Shown here: piece after piece, positions 17,303-26,389 of the stretch
Layout of the letters: each line of letters opens with the position of its first letter
How positions within the stretch are numbered: position 1 is the stretch's first letter
Source: Picosynechococcus sp. PCC 7002
GTDB taxonomy: Bacteria > Cyanobacteriota > Cyanobacteriia > Cyanobacteriales > MRBY01
Assembly (NCBI RefSeq): GCF_963860125.1
Contig: NZ_CAWLFA010000006.1
Coordinates: 60,031 to 124,030, forward strand
Direction of reading: 5' to 3'
Length of the DNA stretch: 64,000 nt
Notes under the pieces: model-generated
What the model was told of the DNA's origin: nothing
Database searches by the model: none
What the model saw: the letters and a program-made list of their open reading frames with translations, nothing else
Translations under genes and position numbers: made by a program

Positions 17303-17812
17303 CTAGGGAAGTGACTCGGTTGTGGGAGGCAGCAAAAGTTGCTGCAGATAAATTTGCAGTTGAGGAAGGGTGAGATTATTGTTAAAGCTTCCTTTATGGG
17401 TCAGGGTGATCCTGCCGGTTTCCGAGGAAACCACAACCCCAATACAGCTACTCACTTGTTCTGAAATCCCCAGTGCTGCCAGGTGTCTGGTGCCATAGCG
17501 ACGGGGTAAAGGCTGACAGGAGAGGGGAAGCAGGGTGGCGGCTGCAATGATTTCTTGGCCGCGAATTTGGGTTGCACCATCATGGAGCGGTGAACTCGGT
17601 CTAAAGATACGCACCAAATTATCTTGGGTTAGAGGCAGCTTTAGGGGGACACCAGGTCTGAGGGCATCTTGCTCGGTTAGGGGAATCTGGCGCTCAATAA
17701 TTAATAAGGCACCAATTTGATACTGGGATAGGTAATTAATAGTCTGGATGAGGGTCTGGATGGTTGGACTGTGGCTTAAAGGCATATTTTCAGGCTTCGG
17801 CAAGGTCATCAT
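17303..17812 (-). CDS. stand-alone diadenylate cyclase (DAC/DisA_N) domain protein
   Basis: This 169-aa protein matches the DAC fold through GALLIIERQIPL (34-45), SPLHDGATQIRG (74-85, DGA motif at 78-80), AAATLLPLS, YGTRHLAALGISE (106-118) and VVVSSETGRITLTHKG (126-141). DAC enzymes make c-di-AMP from two ATP. The usual RHR motif here reads RHL (109-111), a change at a nucleotide-contacting position that may weaken or alter catalysis. It lacks the membrane helices of CdaA and the DNA-binding part of DisA, so it should be cytosolic. It precedes the GHKL-zincin and TPR-CHAT genes on the same strand. Confidence 0.85.
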   Translation of the reverse strand: MMTLPKPENMPLSHSPTIQTLIQTINYLSQYQIGALLIIERQIPLTEQDALRPGVPLKLPLTQDNLVRIFRPSSPLHDGATQIRGQEIIAAATLLPLSCQPLPRRYGTRHLAALGISEQVSSCIGVVVSSETGRITLTHKGSFNNNLTLPQLQIYLQQLLLPPTTESLP

Positions 17813-18054
17813 CGGAAAAATGGATTATTTTTCAAGCTGCTAAGGTTATATCGGCGCTTTTTCTGCCTCTATGCAATTTTTGACGGTTCAGGCAGGATTT
17901 CTGTCTTAGGATCTGGGGATCCGAGTAAAGGACTTTGACAAAAAACAAACGGAGTTGCATAAATCTGAGAGAAAAGACGATCTAGTGCCATGGGGTTGTG
18001 ATCAATGCCGACCCATGTTTACTTTGCTAATTTGAGCTTGTTAGGAACAGGGTT

Positions 18055-18870
18055 ATGGCCACTGAATTAGATCGAGACATTGCTCAGGCGATCGCCTTAC
18101 TGAATGAAACACCGGAAGAGGCACTCAATTTTTTTAATGACCTCTTACTACAAGGTCATCACCAGGGTCTGGCTTTTTTCTACCGGGGCATTGGCTTATT
18201 TTTGACGCGGCGTTATCAGTCTGCCCTCCGGGATTTTGACAACGCTGCCCCATATTTACAGGCATCAGGCCTTCATCGACAACGGATGACTCGGGGTGGT
18301 GATCAACTCAATCTTGAGTATTCCTGGGATCAACTCCTGCTCTACCGGGCTTCATGTTTAAAGGGTTTGGGCGATTATCCGGCTTTTTATCAACAGCGAG
18401 CCAGCTACCATTGGCAGGCTGCTTTACAGGATCTTTCGGCAGCGATTCACGGAGATCCCACCAGTGCACAGTGGCTTTATGAACGAGCGATTGTCTACCA
18501 TGCCCAAGAACGTAATGCTGATGCCATTCGGGATCTCACCAAGGCGATCGCCCTCCGACCTGATTTTGTGGCTGCCCTGACGAAGCGGGCGGCACTCTAT
18601 GCTCACCAGGGAGATTATGCAACGGCTCGCCGCGATTATCGTCAAGTATTGGTCTATGAGCCTAAATCCGCCAACATCCAGAAAAAATTGGCGGAAATTG
18701 AACAATTAGATCCGCTTCACTCACTAGAGACCCCTAGAGTGAGTTTACAGGCACCAACAACCGCCAGGGGAATTGGCCCGATTCCCTTTGAAATCTATGT
18801 TTCACCGCAATTACTCCGACAGCAAGATAATTCCTTACAGGGGAAATCGAACGGCTATCACACGAACTGA
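18055..18870 (+). CDS. TPR-repeat protein (271 aa)
   Basis: It has helical tetratricopeptide repeats, clearest at about residues 20-60 and 130-215 (ADAIRDLTKAIALRPDFVAALTKRAALYAHQGDYATARRDYRQVL form). The tail is Pro/Gln-rich and probably unstructured. AGGAACAGGG shortly upstream of the ATG is a good ribosome-binding site. It lies divergent to the diadenylate-cyclase gene, with a 242-bp shared intergenic region, and begins the plus-strand group that ends with the second TPR-CHAT gene. It is likely a protein-interaction adaptor, but no partner is shown. Confidence 0.8.
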   Translation: MATELDRDIAQAIALLNETPEEALNFFNDLLLQGHHQGLAFFYRGIGLFLTRRYQSALRDFDNAAPYLQASGLHRQRMTRGGDQLNLEYSWDQLLLYRASCLKGLGDYPAFYQQRASYHWQAALQDLSAAIHGDPTSAQWLYERAIVYHAQERNADAIRDLTKAIALRPDFVAALTKRAALYAHQGDYATARRDYRQVLVYEPKSANIQKKLAEIEQLDPLHSLETPRVSLQAPTTARGIGPIPFEIYVSPQLLRQQDNSLQGKSNGYHTN

Positions 18871-19075
18871 AGCGGTATGACAGAGGGGCGATCGCCGAAT
18901 TGAGTCAAAGAAATTTTCCTCATTTTGCATAAATTTTTTTGGACTGACGATATTACAGTACACCGAGCGTTTTGGAGGTCTTTTACCGGCTTATATTCTC
19001 TTACTCCCCTAACCCTTAGTTATCCTAAAAACTATGTTCTCCTCCACTGCCAACACTTACTAATTACCCGACGCG

Positions 19076-19804
19076 ATGGACGACCACACCCTCTGCACCC
19101 TCATTCTCAACATTTACCACTGCCATGCCACCAACCAACCCTATGACAACGTCGCAGAAACCCTTGCTTTTGGCCTTGATCAAATCCCCCGACTTAAAGC
19201 CTATTTAGGCTCTGGCTACTCACGCTATTACGACCTGGCATTGCCAATGACCATGAAGGATGTCCAAAAAAATATCACCCGATTTTTTACAGACAAGGCC
19301 CAGGTCAAGTTCAGCCAACGGCAGCTTGATCATCCAACTGATGTAGCAATCGTTTCCAAAGCTTTCATAAACTGGGTTTCGATGATCCTCAAGCGAGATT
19401 GCCAGGATGAAAAACGTAAACTAGATCGTCGCCGTGCGTCGGGCAAAGGATTTCAAGGCTCTATTAGTCTTGGTACGCCTATTGGTGAAGGGCAAACCCT
19501 CGAAGACTTTATTCCCGCTGATACAAATCCTATGCATAATCTCATCGACGCTGAGACCATCCGCGAAAACCAACGGAAACATCAGGAAATTTTGGCCTTA
19601 TTACCGGAGAAATTAGCCTGTGCTTCCAAAAAATATTCCCAATGTAATTGCTATGAGATCTTTGTCCGACAAAATCTTCGCGAGCCTAAACAAACCTTCA
19701 AAGAAATTGCCCTAGAGCTTGGCATTTCCCAGGGAACAATCACTGGTCACTGGCACCGTAAATGCAAACCTCTCTTTGACGAACTTCGTCAACATTATTG
19801 TTAA
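19076..19804 (+). CDS. sigma-70/ECF-like helix-turn-helix protein
   Basis: This 242-aa protein has a C-terminal sigma region-4-like HTH (about 205-235: TFKEIALELGISQGTITGHWHRKCKPL) and a helical N-terminal part with FINWVSMILKRDCQDEKRK where region 2 would be. The middle linker (SISLGTPIGEGQTLEDFIPADT) is like those of cyanobacterial sigma-like proteins found next to DUF1822 genes. It probably directs transcription of a small gene set, perhaps its own operon. The next gene starts 14 bp downstream. It has no obvious Shine-Dalgarno sequence. A true sigma factor would need a core-binding region 2, which I see only weakly. Confidence 0.7.
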   Translation: MDDHTLCTLILNIYHCHATNQPYDNVAETLAFGLDQIPRLKAYLGSGYSRYYDLALPMTMKDVQKNITRFFTDKAQVKFSQRQLDHPTDVAIVSKAFINWVSMILKRDCQDEKRKLDRRRASGKGFQGSISLGTPIGEGQTLEDFIPADTNPMHNLIDAETIRENQRKHQEILALLPEKLACASKKYSQCNCYEIFVRQNLREPKQTFKEIALELGISQGTITGHWHRKCKPLFDELRQHYC

Positions 19805-19817
19805 CCCCCTTATTTTT

Positions 19818-20963
19818 ATGAATACGCCTCTTTTAGATGCCACCACTGGCCTTACTGTCACTTTTAAACCGGAACAACAATATCTAGCACGTCGTTATGC
19901 GGCCCAACAGCTAAGTGAAGCTCAAGCAGAGTCTGTTTATTTGGGTAGCCTGGCTCGTACTGCAGTTCAAGATTTTCTCTCCGAGCTGCATATCGCCACG
20001 GAGCTGAGTACCAGCAACAGTGACCATCCTCTCCTGCGCCAACTCAACCCCACGTTTGATTTAGAGTTACCTGATTTTGGCCCTCTCATCTGTATTCCCG
20101 TACAAGATAAGGATCTAGCGGAGGGCGATCGCCTGCCGTTACCCTTCCAGGCGGTACCGGCCCTTGGTTATGTGGTGGTTCTGTTTTCTGGTGAAACGAC
20201 TTCCTGTCGGCTCTATGGTTATCTGCCAGCCGCAGCTCTCCCTGAAGATGCCACTGATTTTTCTCTCAGCCAACTCCAGGACATCAGCCAACTCCAGGAC
20301 GATCTTTATGGCCTAGAGGAATATCTAGAAATTTTGCCGGAGTTGATGGCGACAGAGGTCTTTGTTTCACCAGCAGAGGCGATTGTGATGCTGGAACGCC
20401 TTAAGGATTTACCCTTACGGCAACGGAAAGCGGCATTACTCCAGGCCTATCCCCAACTGGATGAAAAGGCAAATCATTTCCTCGCCCAACTAAACACCCT
20501 CTGGGGTGATTTTGTCGCTCTAGGGGATTGGTTAAAGGATCAATGGCAGGGGACTTGGGCTAATCTCCAGGATGAGTTCGCTACCCTGATGTACCCAGAT
20601 CTTAACCTCAGTCTTGCGGGCCAAACGCGCTCTACCAGCGCCCCTGTGCATCAATCCCTCTGTCATGGCATCAGCGTGCTGTCCTTAGGGGGTCAAGATT
20701 TGCGGGTGGTGATCCGTTGTCTCCCTAAGGACGAAAACTCCGTGGATATTGCCATTGAAGTCTATCCCCAAGAAGGAGCAGAAGCGCTCCCTGTGGGTCT
20801 TAGCCTCCGCTTGCTCGATGATACTGATGCGGTCTTATATGAGGAACGAGTGGATGAAGGCGATCGCCAATTGAGTCTTGATCTAGAGGGGGAAGTCGGC
20901 GAAGGGTTCCTCCTAGAATTTTCCTTTGGCAATACCTTGGTTCAAAAATACGTCCAGATTTAG
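19818..20963 (+). CDS. DUF1822 family protein
   Basis: This 381-aa protein begins at the ATG at 19818. A longer frame overlapping the sigma-like gene is not needed. It resembles DUF1822, a cyanobacterial family often placed directly after sigma-70-like genes and before TPR-CHAT genes. Visible features are the N-terminal helical segment with YLARRYAAQQLSEAQAESVYLGSLARTAV, a central charged region, and a beta-rich C-terminal domain (ISVLSLGGQDLRVVIRCLPK, VDIAIEVYPQEGAEALPVGLSLRLLDD). There is no membrane span. Function is unknown. The fixed gene order suggests it links the sigma-like protein with the CHAT protease, possibly as substrate or inhibitor (inference). Confidence 0.75.
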   Translation: MNTPLLDATTGLTVTFKPEQQYLARRYAAQQLSEAQAESVYLGSLARTAVQDFLSELHIATELSTSNSDHPLLRQLNPTFDLELPDFGPLICIPVQDKDLAEGDRLPLPFQAVPALGYVVVLFSGETTSCRLYGYLPAAALPEDATDFSLSQLQDISQLQDDLYGLEEYLEILPELMATEVFVSPAEAIVMLERLKDLPLRQRKAALLQAYPQLDEKANHFLAQLNTLWGDFVALGDWLKDQWQGTWANLQDEFATLMYPDLNLSLAGQTRSTSAPVHQSLCHGISVLSLGGQDLRVVIRCLPKDENSVDIAIEVYPQEGAEALPVGLSLRLLDDTDAVLYEERVDEGDRQLSLDLEGEVGEGFLLEFSFGNTLVQKYVQI

Positions 20964-21020
20964 GACCCTGGGGAGGTGGCGCGATGCTGCCTCCCGGTCA
21001 CCTTTCCCACAGAAAAAACC

Positions 21021-21362
21021 ATGACCCAGATTCGTATTTTAGAAGTCTTCCGTTATAACGGTGGCTTGGTTTTCGATGATCCAGAAAAGGGCCTCGATAA
21101 GGAAGCTTTTGTCGCCGGAATTGACGATATGCTCGAAACCCTGATGACGATCAAAGGGATTACAGAACGGTTTAAACTCACTTTTTCACCCCAACCCTTT
21201 CCAGGTTATGAGTTGTCCTTACAGTGGCAACGGCCAGAATTCGAGGGCAACTGGTATTACTGTCCTGAACTAGAGACAGAAGGGTGGCTTTGTCCGGCTC
21301 TCTACCATTATTTCGAAACGGCACCCCAGGCCCTCTATGTCCGGGTTGATCCCCTCGCCTAA
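21021..21362 (+). CDS. DUF6717-like small protein (113 aa)
   Basis: It starts MTQIRILEVFRYNGGLVFDDPEKGLDKEAFV, and contains FSPQPFPGYELSLQWQRPEFEGNWYYC and EGWLCPALYHYFETAPQALYVRVD. These blocks fit my memory of DUF6717, a small uncharacterised bacterial family. The ATG at 21021 is chosen because the family-like block starts there. The 15 codons available upstream are atypical. It is encoded between the DUF1822 gene and the second TPR-CHAT gene with short gaps, and so is probably co-transcribed. Function unknown. Confidence 0.6.
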   Translation: MTQIRILEVFRYNGGLVFDDPEKGLDKEAFVAGIDDMLETLMTIKGITERFKLTFSPQPFPGYELSLQWQRPEFEGNWYYCPELETEGWLCPALYHYFETAPQALYVRVDPLA

Positions 21363-21428
21363 TCACCTCTTTTTTCGGGTTATCCCCTCCCATTCATTCA
21401 AAATCTTGTTACAGGAGTCAGCGCCATT

Positions 21429-24400
21429 ATGTCCAAAACAGAGTACGAACAAAACCTAGATGCCAACCTGGATGAGTGGAATATTGATGAGTTGTCTGAG
21501 TACCTAGAAGAGAACTGCGAAGAGGAAGAGCTAGAGCTGATCTTCAGGGCGATTGACTTACTCCAGGATTGTCTCCTCAATTCCTTTGAGTTTAAGTCGG
21601 AGATTCACCTCAACAAAACGATGTTAAGGCTGAGCCAAAAGGAAATCCACGACATCTTTCAGTTCATTTTTAATGACCTGGAGCCACCGGCGGAAACGGT
21701 CGAAGCAATCAATGCAGCAGTGGCAAAAGAATTATCAGAGATGCCGCCGGATGTGGAGATTGAGGCGGTACAACAGTGGCTCAGGCTCAAGCTGGCAGTT
21801 GTTTTTGAGGTTTTCCGAGTGCCATTTATCTTGCAGGATTTTGAAGCAGGGAGGATCAAATCACCAGAAGACTGGGCAGAGATTCAGGATAACTTGGCCT
21901 ATGAGTATTCTGGAAATGTCGGGCAAAATAGACGGGAAATTATAGAAAGAGTAATTCATCACTACCAGGAAGCCTTAACGGTTTATACAAAGGAAGCCTT
22001 TCCAGAGCAATGGTCAGAAGCACAGAATAATCTAGCTGGTGTCTATATAGAGCGGATAAATGGGGATAGAAAAGAAAATCTAGAACTGGCTATCTTCCAC
22101 TGTGAAAAAGCCTTAATGATCTATACAAAAAAAACCTATCTAGAACAACAAGCAAAAGCGCAGAATAAACTGGCTTTTATTTATATAAACCAAATAGAAA
22201 GAGAAAAAAGTAAGAATATTGAACGAGCTATAGATTATTGTCAAGAAGCCTTAATAATTTACACAAAAAAACTCTATCCTGAACAATGGACGGAAGCACA
22301 AAATAATCTGGCTAATGCCTACTTACAGAGGATAGAAGGGGAGAGGAAAGAGAACCTAGAACATGCTATTTATCACTACAAAATAGCCTTAACAGGCTAT
22401 GTAAGAGATATCTTTCCAGAGCAATGGGCAGAGGTGCAAAATAATCTAGCTAGCATCTATAAAGACCGAATAGAGGGGGACAGAAAAGAAAACCTAGAGA
22501 TGGCTATCTTCCACTGTGAAGAAGCTTTAAAAGTTTATGTAAGAGATATCTTTCCAGAGCAATGGGCAGAGGTACAAAATAATCTAGCTAGCATCTATAA
22601 GGACCGAATAGAGGGGGACAGAAAAGAAAACCTAGAGATGGCTATCTTCCACTGTAAAGAAGCTTTAAAAGTTTATGTAAGAGATATCTTTCCAGAACAA
22701 TGGGCAATAACACTAATTAATTTAGGACTCGCTTACATGGAACGAATTAATGGAGAAATACAACAAAACAAACAATATTCTATTTATTGCTATGAACAAG
22801 CTTTAGAGGTGATTAAAAGGAAAACTCATCCTAGGACATGGTCGGACATACAGTATTGTTTGGCAAATGTTTATTCAGAGTATCACACTGCTATTTACTA
22901 CTGTCATAGAGCATTGAGAGAGCAGACAATAAATACGTATCCATATGATTGTTTGAAAACTAATTCTTTACTAGGTAATTTATATCTAAAACAGAAAAAA
23001 TGGCAAGCTGCAATTGAAGTCTATCAAAGGACGATTGAGTGTATTGAACTACTCACTATGTGGGCAACCGATGATGACTATAAACAACAAATTATTACTG
23101 AAAATATTGAAGTCTATGACAACATTATCCAAGCCTGCGTTGCCCTGGGGAAATATGATGAGGCAATTACCTACGCTGAGCGGGGCCGTAGTCGTCGCCT
23201 GGTGGATCTAATTGCCAGTAATGATCTCTATGCCGATGCAGAAATCCCTCCAGAAATTCAGGACTACCTCGCCCGTTACGAAGCCATAGAAAAACAACTC
23301 CATGACCTGCGTCAAGAAGATGATTCCCAGGGGAGCATGGAAAGACGATTCAGTCGCTTCCAGGAAACTAACCTCAGCTCAGAGGCAAGGGAAGAAAAAC
23401 TAGAACAAATCCAAGCCCTAGCAGCAGAGAAACAAACCCTCTGGCGGGAAATTCGCCGCGCTGACCCTGTGATCGCCCAACAAATCCAGGTGGAGGCGAT
23501 TTCCTTTGCGGAGATTGCTGCCTTGTTGCCAGGCCCAGAGAGTGCCATCCTCAGCATCTGCAATACCGGCGCCGAAACCCATATTTTTGTCATCCGCTAT
23601 CTCGCAGCAACCCCAAAAAAATCAGGTCTATTTTCCCGGTTCCAGCAACCGAAGCAAGCCAAGCCGATAGTAACTCTCCACAGTTGTCTAGAGCTGACCT
23701 ACGGCAAGCTGGAGGAACTCCTGACCGAACAGTGGTTAATCCCCTACCAGGAAAATAATCCCCAATGGCGGGCTAATCTGGGACACAACCTACAAAACAT
23801 TGCCCAAGCCCTAAACCTAGAGCAACTGGTTCAAGACCACCTACAAGGCATTAAGGAGCTAATCATCATTCCTTCAACCTGGGGCCTCCATCATATTCCC
23901 TTTGCCGCCCTGCCCCTCGGTGATGCCCAAACGACGGCGACCAGCAGCTCCCCAGATGCTGCCCGCATTAAGCTCAAGGAAAAAACCAAGATAAAAACAA
24001 TCCAGAGCATCATCCACGAGACCTACATGGGGGATCAGTTCCAAATCCGGGTGCTACCCAGTTGCCAGATCCTCAAATATTGCCATGACCGTCCTAAGCC
24101 CGAGAAAATCACCTATGGCATCGTCGAAAATGCCAGTGATGACCTGAAATTTACCCACATTGAAGCCCAACGGCTCAGAGAATTAGAAACAGTCCTGCCT
24201 GAAAATTACCTTAGGGGCAGAGCAGAAGTTACCGTTAAAAACTATCAGGCTTTGCTAAAACGAGTCGAGAATATCCATTCTGCCCACCATGCCGAGTCAA
24301 ACCTCAGTAATCCCCGCGAATCGGCCCTGAAATTAGGCGATGGCAACTTTAGCCTGGGCAGTCTAATGCTAAAACGCTACCCAAATCTCAACCATGTGTT

Positions 24401-24749
24401 CCTCTCCTGCTGCGAAACCAACCTGGGTAAACCAGAGCTAACCGATGATTTGCTGACCTTGGGGACGGGTTTTCTCTGTGCGGGTGCAAGAACGGTGATT
24501 TCCTCTCTCTGGGCGGTAGATGACCTCGCAACAGCAATTTTCACTAGCTACTACTCCGAAGCCCTCAAAGAAACCCAAAAACCGGCGATCGCCCTACAAC
24601 AAGCTCAACAGCGTCTTAGAAATGCGACTATTGCCGACCTGTGTCGTGACTTTCCGGAGCTGGCCCACCAGATCAACATAGGGAACCCCAACCAACGACC
24701 CTATATCGATCCCTTTTATTGGGCCGGTTTCATCTGCCAAGGCAGCTAA
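21429..24749 (+). CDS. TPR-CHAT protease-like protein (1106 aa)
   Basis: It has an acidic N-terminal region (about 1-130, DELSEYLEENCEEEELELIF), then TPRs of the 'FPEQWAEVQNNLASIYKDRIEGDRKENLEMAIFHCEEALKVY' type. Two successive units are almost identical (about 22435-22690), a recent internal duplication. The C-terminal CHAT domain has the His near residue 951 (IHSAHHAESN) and Cys near 992 (FLSCCETNLG), and ends PFYWAGFICQG. An AGGAG ribosome-binding site lies upstream of the ATG. It is the last gene after sigma-like, DUF1822 and DUF6717-like genes. The catalytic region closely matches the divergent paralogue at 11341-15477, so both may cut related targets. Confidence 0.92.
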   Translation: MSKTEYEQNLDANLDEWNIDELSEYLEENCEEEELELIFRAIDLLQDCLLNSFEFKSEIHLNKTMLRLSQKEIHDIFQFIFNDLEPPAETVEAINAAVAKELSEMPPDVEIEAVQQWLRLKLAVVFEVFRVPFILQDFEAGRIKSPEDWAEIQDNLAYEYSGNVGQNRREIIERVIHHYQEALTVYTKEAFPEQWSEAQNNLAGVYIERINGDRKENLELAIFHCEKALMIYTKKTYLEQQAKAQNKLAFIYINQIEREKSKNIERAIDYCQEALIIYTKKLYPEQWTEAQNNLANAYLQRIEGERKENLEHAIYHYKIALTGYVRDIFPEQWAEVQNNLASIYKDRIEGDRKENLEMAIFHCEEALKVYVRDIFPEQWAEVQNNLASIYKDRIEGDRKENLEMAIFHCKEALKVYVRDIFPEQWAITLINLGLAYMERINGEIQQNKQYSIYCYEQALEVIKRKTHPRTWSDIQYCLANVYSEYHTAIYYCHRALREQTINTYPYDCLKTNSLLGNLYLKQKKWQAAIEVYQRTIECIELLTMWATDDDYKQQIITENIEVYDNIIQACVALGKYDEAITYAERGRSRRLVDLIASNDLYADAEIPPEIQDYLARYEAIEKQLHDLRQEDDSQGSMERRFSRFQETNLSSEAREEKLEQIQALAAEKQTLWREIRRADPVIAQQIQVEAISFAEIAALLPGPESAILSICNTGAETHIFVIRYLAATPKKSGLFSRFQQPKQAKPIVTLHSCLELTYGKLEELLTEQWLIPYQENNPQWRANLGHNLQNIAQALNLEQLVQDHLQGIKELIIIPSTWGLHHIPFAALPLGDAQTTATSSSPDAARIKLKEKTKIKTIQSIIHETYMGDQFQIRVLPSCQILKYCHDRPKPEKITYGIVENASDDLKFTHIEAQRLRELETVLPENYLRGRAEVTVKNYQALLKRVENIHSAHHAESNLSNPRESALKLGDGNFSLGSLMLKRYPNLNHVFLSCCETNLGKPELTDDLLTLGTGFLCAGARTVISSLWAVDDLATAIFTSYYSEALKETQKPAIALQQAQQRLRNATIADLCRDFPELAHQINIGNPNQRPYIDPFYWAGFICQGS

Positions 24750-24985
24750 GCCATCATTGGTTTGGCTCTATCAGAGAAGTTTGTAAAGTTTTATTAAATT
24801 ATTACCACTTCAATGCCCTTAAACAGACGATGCCATAATCCACGACTTTCCGTCACAGTGACGTAGCAACGCCAGATTAGCTGATATAAATCTCTCCTAG
24901 GGGGCTTTTCCTTTCCCTGAGAAGATCCTGTAGAATTAGAGAAATTTAAAAAAGATGAGGGTCAGCGGAATTCTGCTTCCACCGA

Positions 24986-25021
24986 CCCATCGAAAAACTT
25001 TTTCCAGGGATTTTCGATGGG
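24986..25021. repeat. perfect 11-bp inverted repeat upstream of the replication gene
   Basis: CCCATCGAAAA (24986-24996) and TTTTCGATGGG (25011-25021) are separated by 14 bases. They lie in the otherwise gene-free stretch 24750-25078, 58 bp before the replication gene start. It could be an operator, a stem in the rep leader transcript or a terminator of the TPR-CHAT operon. No T-run follows it directly. Confidence 0.6.
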
Positions 25022-25078
25022 TATATTCTAGCAGCTTTTTTGCTGATTCTCCAACCCCCCCATCTGGAGAATAAAAAA

Positions 25079-26299
25079 ATGACTGCTTTTGCCATGATTA
25101 CCGCCGATAGTGACTGCCTCCTTAACCAAGTCAGTCGCTGCGCCGCTACCCTCTACAACTGGCTTCTACGCAAACGTCCCGCCGGTACAACCTTTGAAGT
25201 AGACCTCGATACTTTCCGCCACTGGACTGGCAAATTCCGCAAGAAACCCTATTGCTTTAAGTGGATTCGCCAGGCCGTGACCGAACTCGCAGACATTGGT
25301 CTCGTCGATATTCAGCGCCAGTACAACAGCAAAATCTACAAACTCGCCGCTTATCGTCCCGGGAATAAAACTTCCCAAATCGAGAACAAAACTTCCCAGT
25401 TTGGGAATAAAACTTCCCAAAAACGCGCCTCAAACCCTGATGCTGCCGTACCCTCTTATATAGATACTAAAGATTCAACAGATCAAGCCTGTTCTGCTGT
25501 TCAATTAAAATTTTCTTTTTTGAATTCTCAGGCTACTGATGTACTGGAACAGAAAACTCAGTCTAGCCAAGGGAAAAATGTTAAAAACCATGAAGCTGGA
25601 AATGCAGTAACTGGTGAAACCCACAAGTTAGATCAAGAAAAAGAAAAAGCGGCGGGCCAAAGTGTAGAATCAACAAGAAACATCGATGGAGATGATGGTG
25701 GGCTGATATCTGGGGAACAAGTAATTAATCCACAGGAAGTGGCTGAAACCATGACTGGGAAAAAGACTGGGGCTGTTGGGTTTGCCAGAGAATTGAGGCA
25801 AAAAGAGAAAGAGAAAGATAAGCGACCTCCAGTTCAGGAAGCTGGGAACGTTACAACTCAAGCCATTGAGGAAAAGCAATCGCAGACGGAAGAAGCGGAT
25901 GTGGTGGTGAATTCCCAAGCCAAGACTCATTTGGAGCGGCTTGATGATTTAGGGATTGTGTTGAATCCTGCTCTGGTGCGGTTAGTGAAGACAACGGCAG
26001 CAGAAATCATCGAAGGAGCCATTTCAACCTATCAGCGGTATCGTCGTGACCACTATGTGAAAAATCCAGCGGGCTTTTTTGTCTATGCGGTAAAGAATGC
26101 GGTGGCCAATAATCACACAAGTGAAAGGGCAAATTTCTTTTATTGGTTTGAAGCGATGAAGAAATTGGGGCGTTTGGGCTACTACGAAGAGGTGGATGGG
26201 GATTATCTGGTGCGGGATGGTATTCATCTGGTGTCCTGGCAGGTGCTAGTGAAACGAGGCTGGACTTGTGACTATTTGCAAAAACGACTGCGGCGCTAA
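25079..26299 (+). CDS. plasmid replication-initiation-like protein (winged helix)
   Basis: This 406-aa protein has an N-terminal winged-helix-like domain (about 10-100: CAATLYNWLLRKRPAGTTFEVDLDTFRHWTG, KWIRQAVTELADIGLVDIQRQY). A polar low-complexity middle (about 105-290) and a C-terminal helical domain (EGAISTYQRYRRDHYVKNPAGFFVYAVKNA) similar to that of replication or primosome proteins follow. I chose the ATG at 25079 because GGAG precedes it by nine bases. The arrangement matches replication proteins of large cyanobacterial plasmids. I cannot name the family. The middle contains a threefold NKTSQ repeat encoded by 21-bp DNA repeats. Confidence 0.55.
   Translation: MTAFAMITADSDCLLNQVSRCAATLYNWLLRKRPAGTTFEVDLDTFRHWTGKFRKKPYCFKWIRQAVTELADIGLVDIQRQYNSKIYKLAAYRPGNKTSQIENKTSQFGNKTSQKRASNPDAAVPSYIDTKDSTDQACSAVQLKFSFLNSQATDVLEQKTQSSQGKNVKNHEAGNAVTGETHKLDQEKEKAAGQSVESTRNIDGDDGGLISGEQVINPQEVAETMTGKKTGAVGFARELRQKEKEKDKRPPVQEAGNVTTQAIEEKQSQTEEADVVVNSQAKTHLERLDDLGIVLNPALVRLVKTTAAEIIEGAISTYQRYRRDHYVKNPAGFFVYAVKNAVANNHTSERANFFYWFEAMKKLGRLGYYEEVDGDYLVRDGIHLVSWQVLVKRGWTCDYLQKRLRR
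25361..25419 (+). repeat. three 21-bp-spaced direct repeats (iteron-like) inside the rep gene
   Basis: GGGAATAAAACTTCCCA or a close variant occurs at 25361-25377, 25382-25398 and 25403-25419, with an exact 21-bp period. Copies 1 and 3 are identical and contain the palindrome GGGAA/TTCCC. Copy 2 reads GAGAACAAAACTTCCCA. Two helical turns of spacing and location in a replication gene are typical of iterons, but the repeats are also simply in frame and encode NKTSQ. Confidence 0.6.
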
Positions 26300-26389
26300 C
26301 TTGGCTCGTACTCTCGGTAAAGTAGGGATTTACAACGATCTTTGAAATCTGCTTTGCAGATCTCAAACACCAATCACACCACAAAAACC

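Noticed and set aside
11341..24749. A type III-E-like CRISPR effector (Craspase) because of TPR-CHAT near a CRISPR array
   Set aside because: No gRAMP/Cas7-11 or Csx30-like gene is present, and these TPR-CHAT proteins have the common cyanobacterial TPR style. Only a functional analogy is kept.
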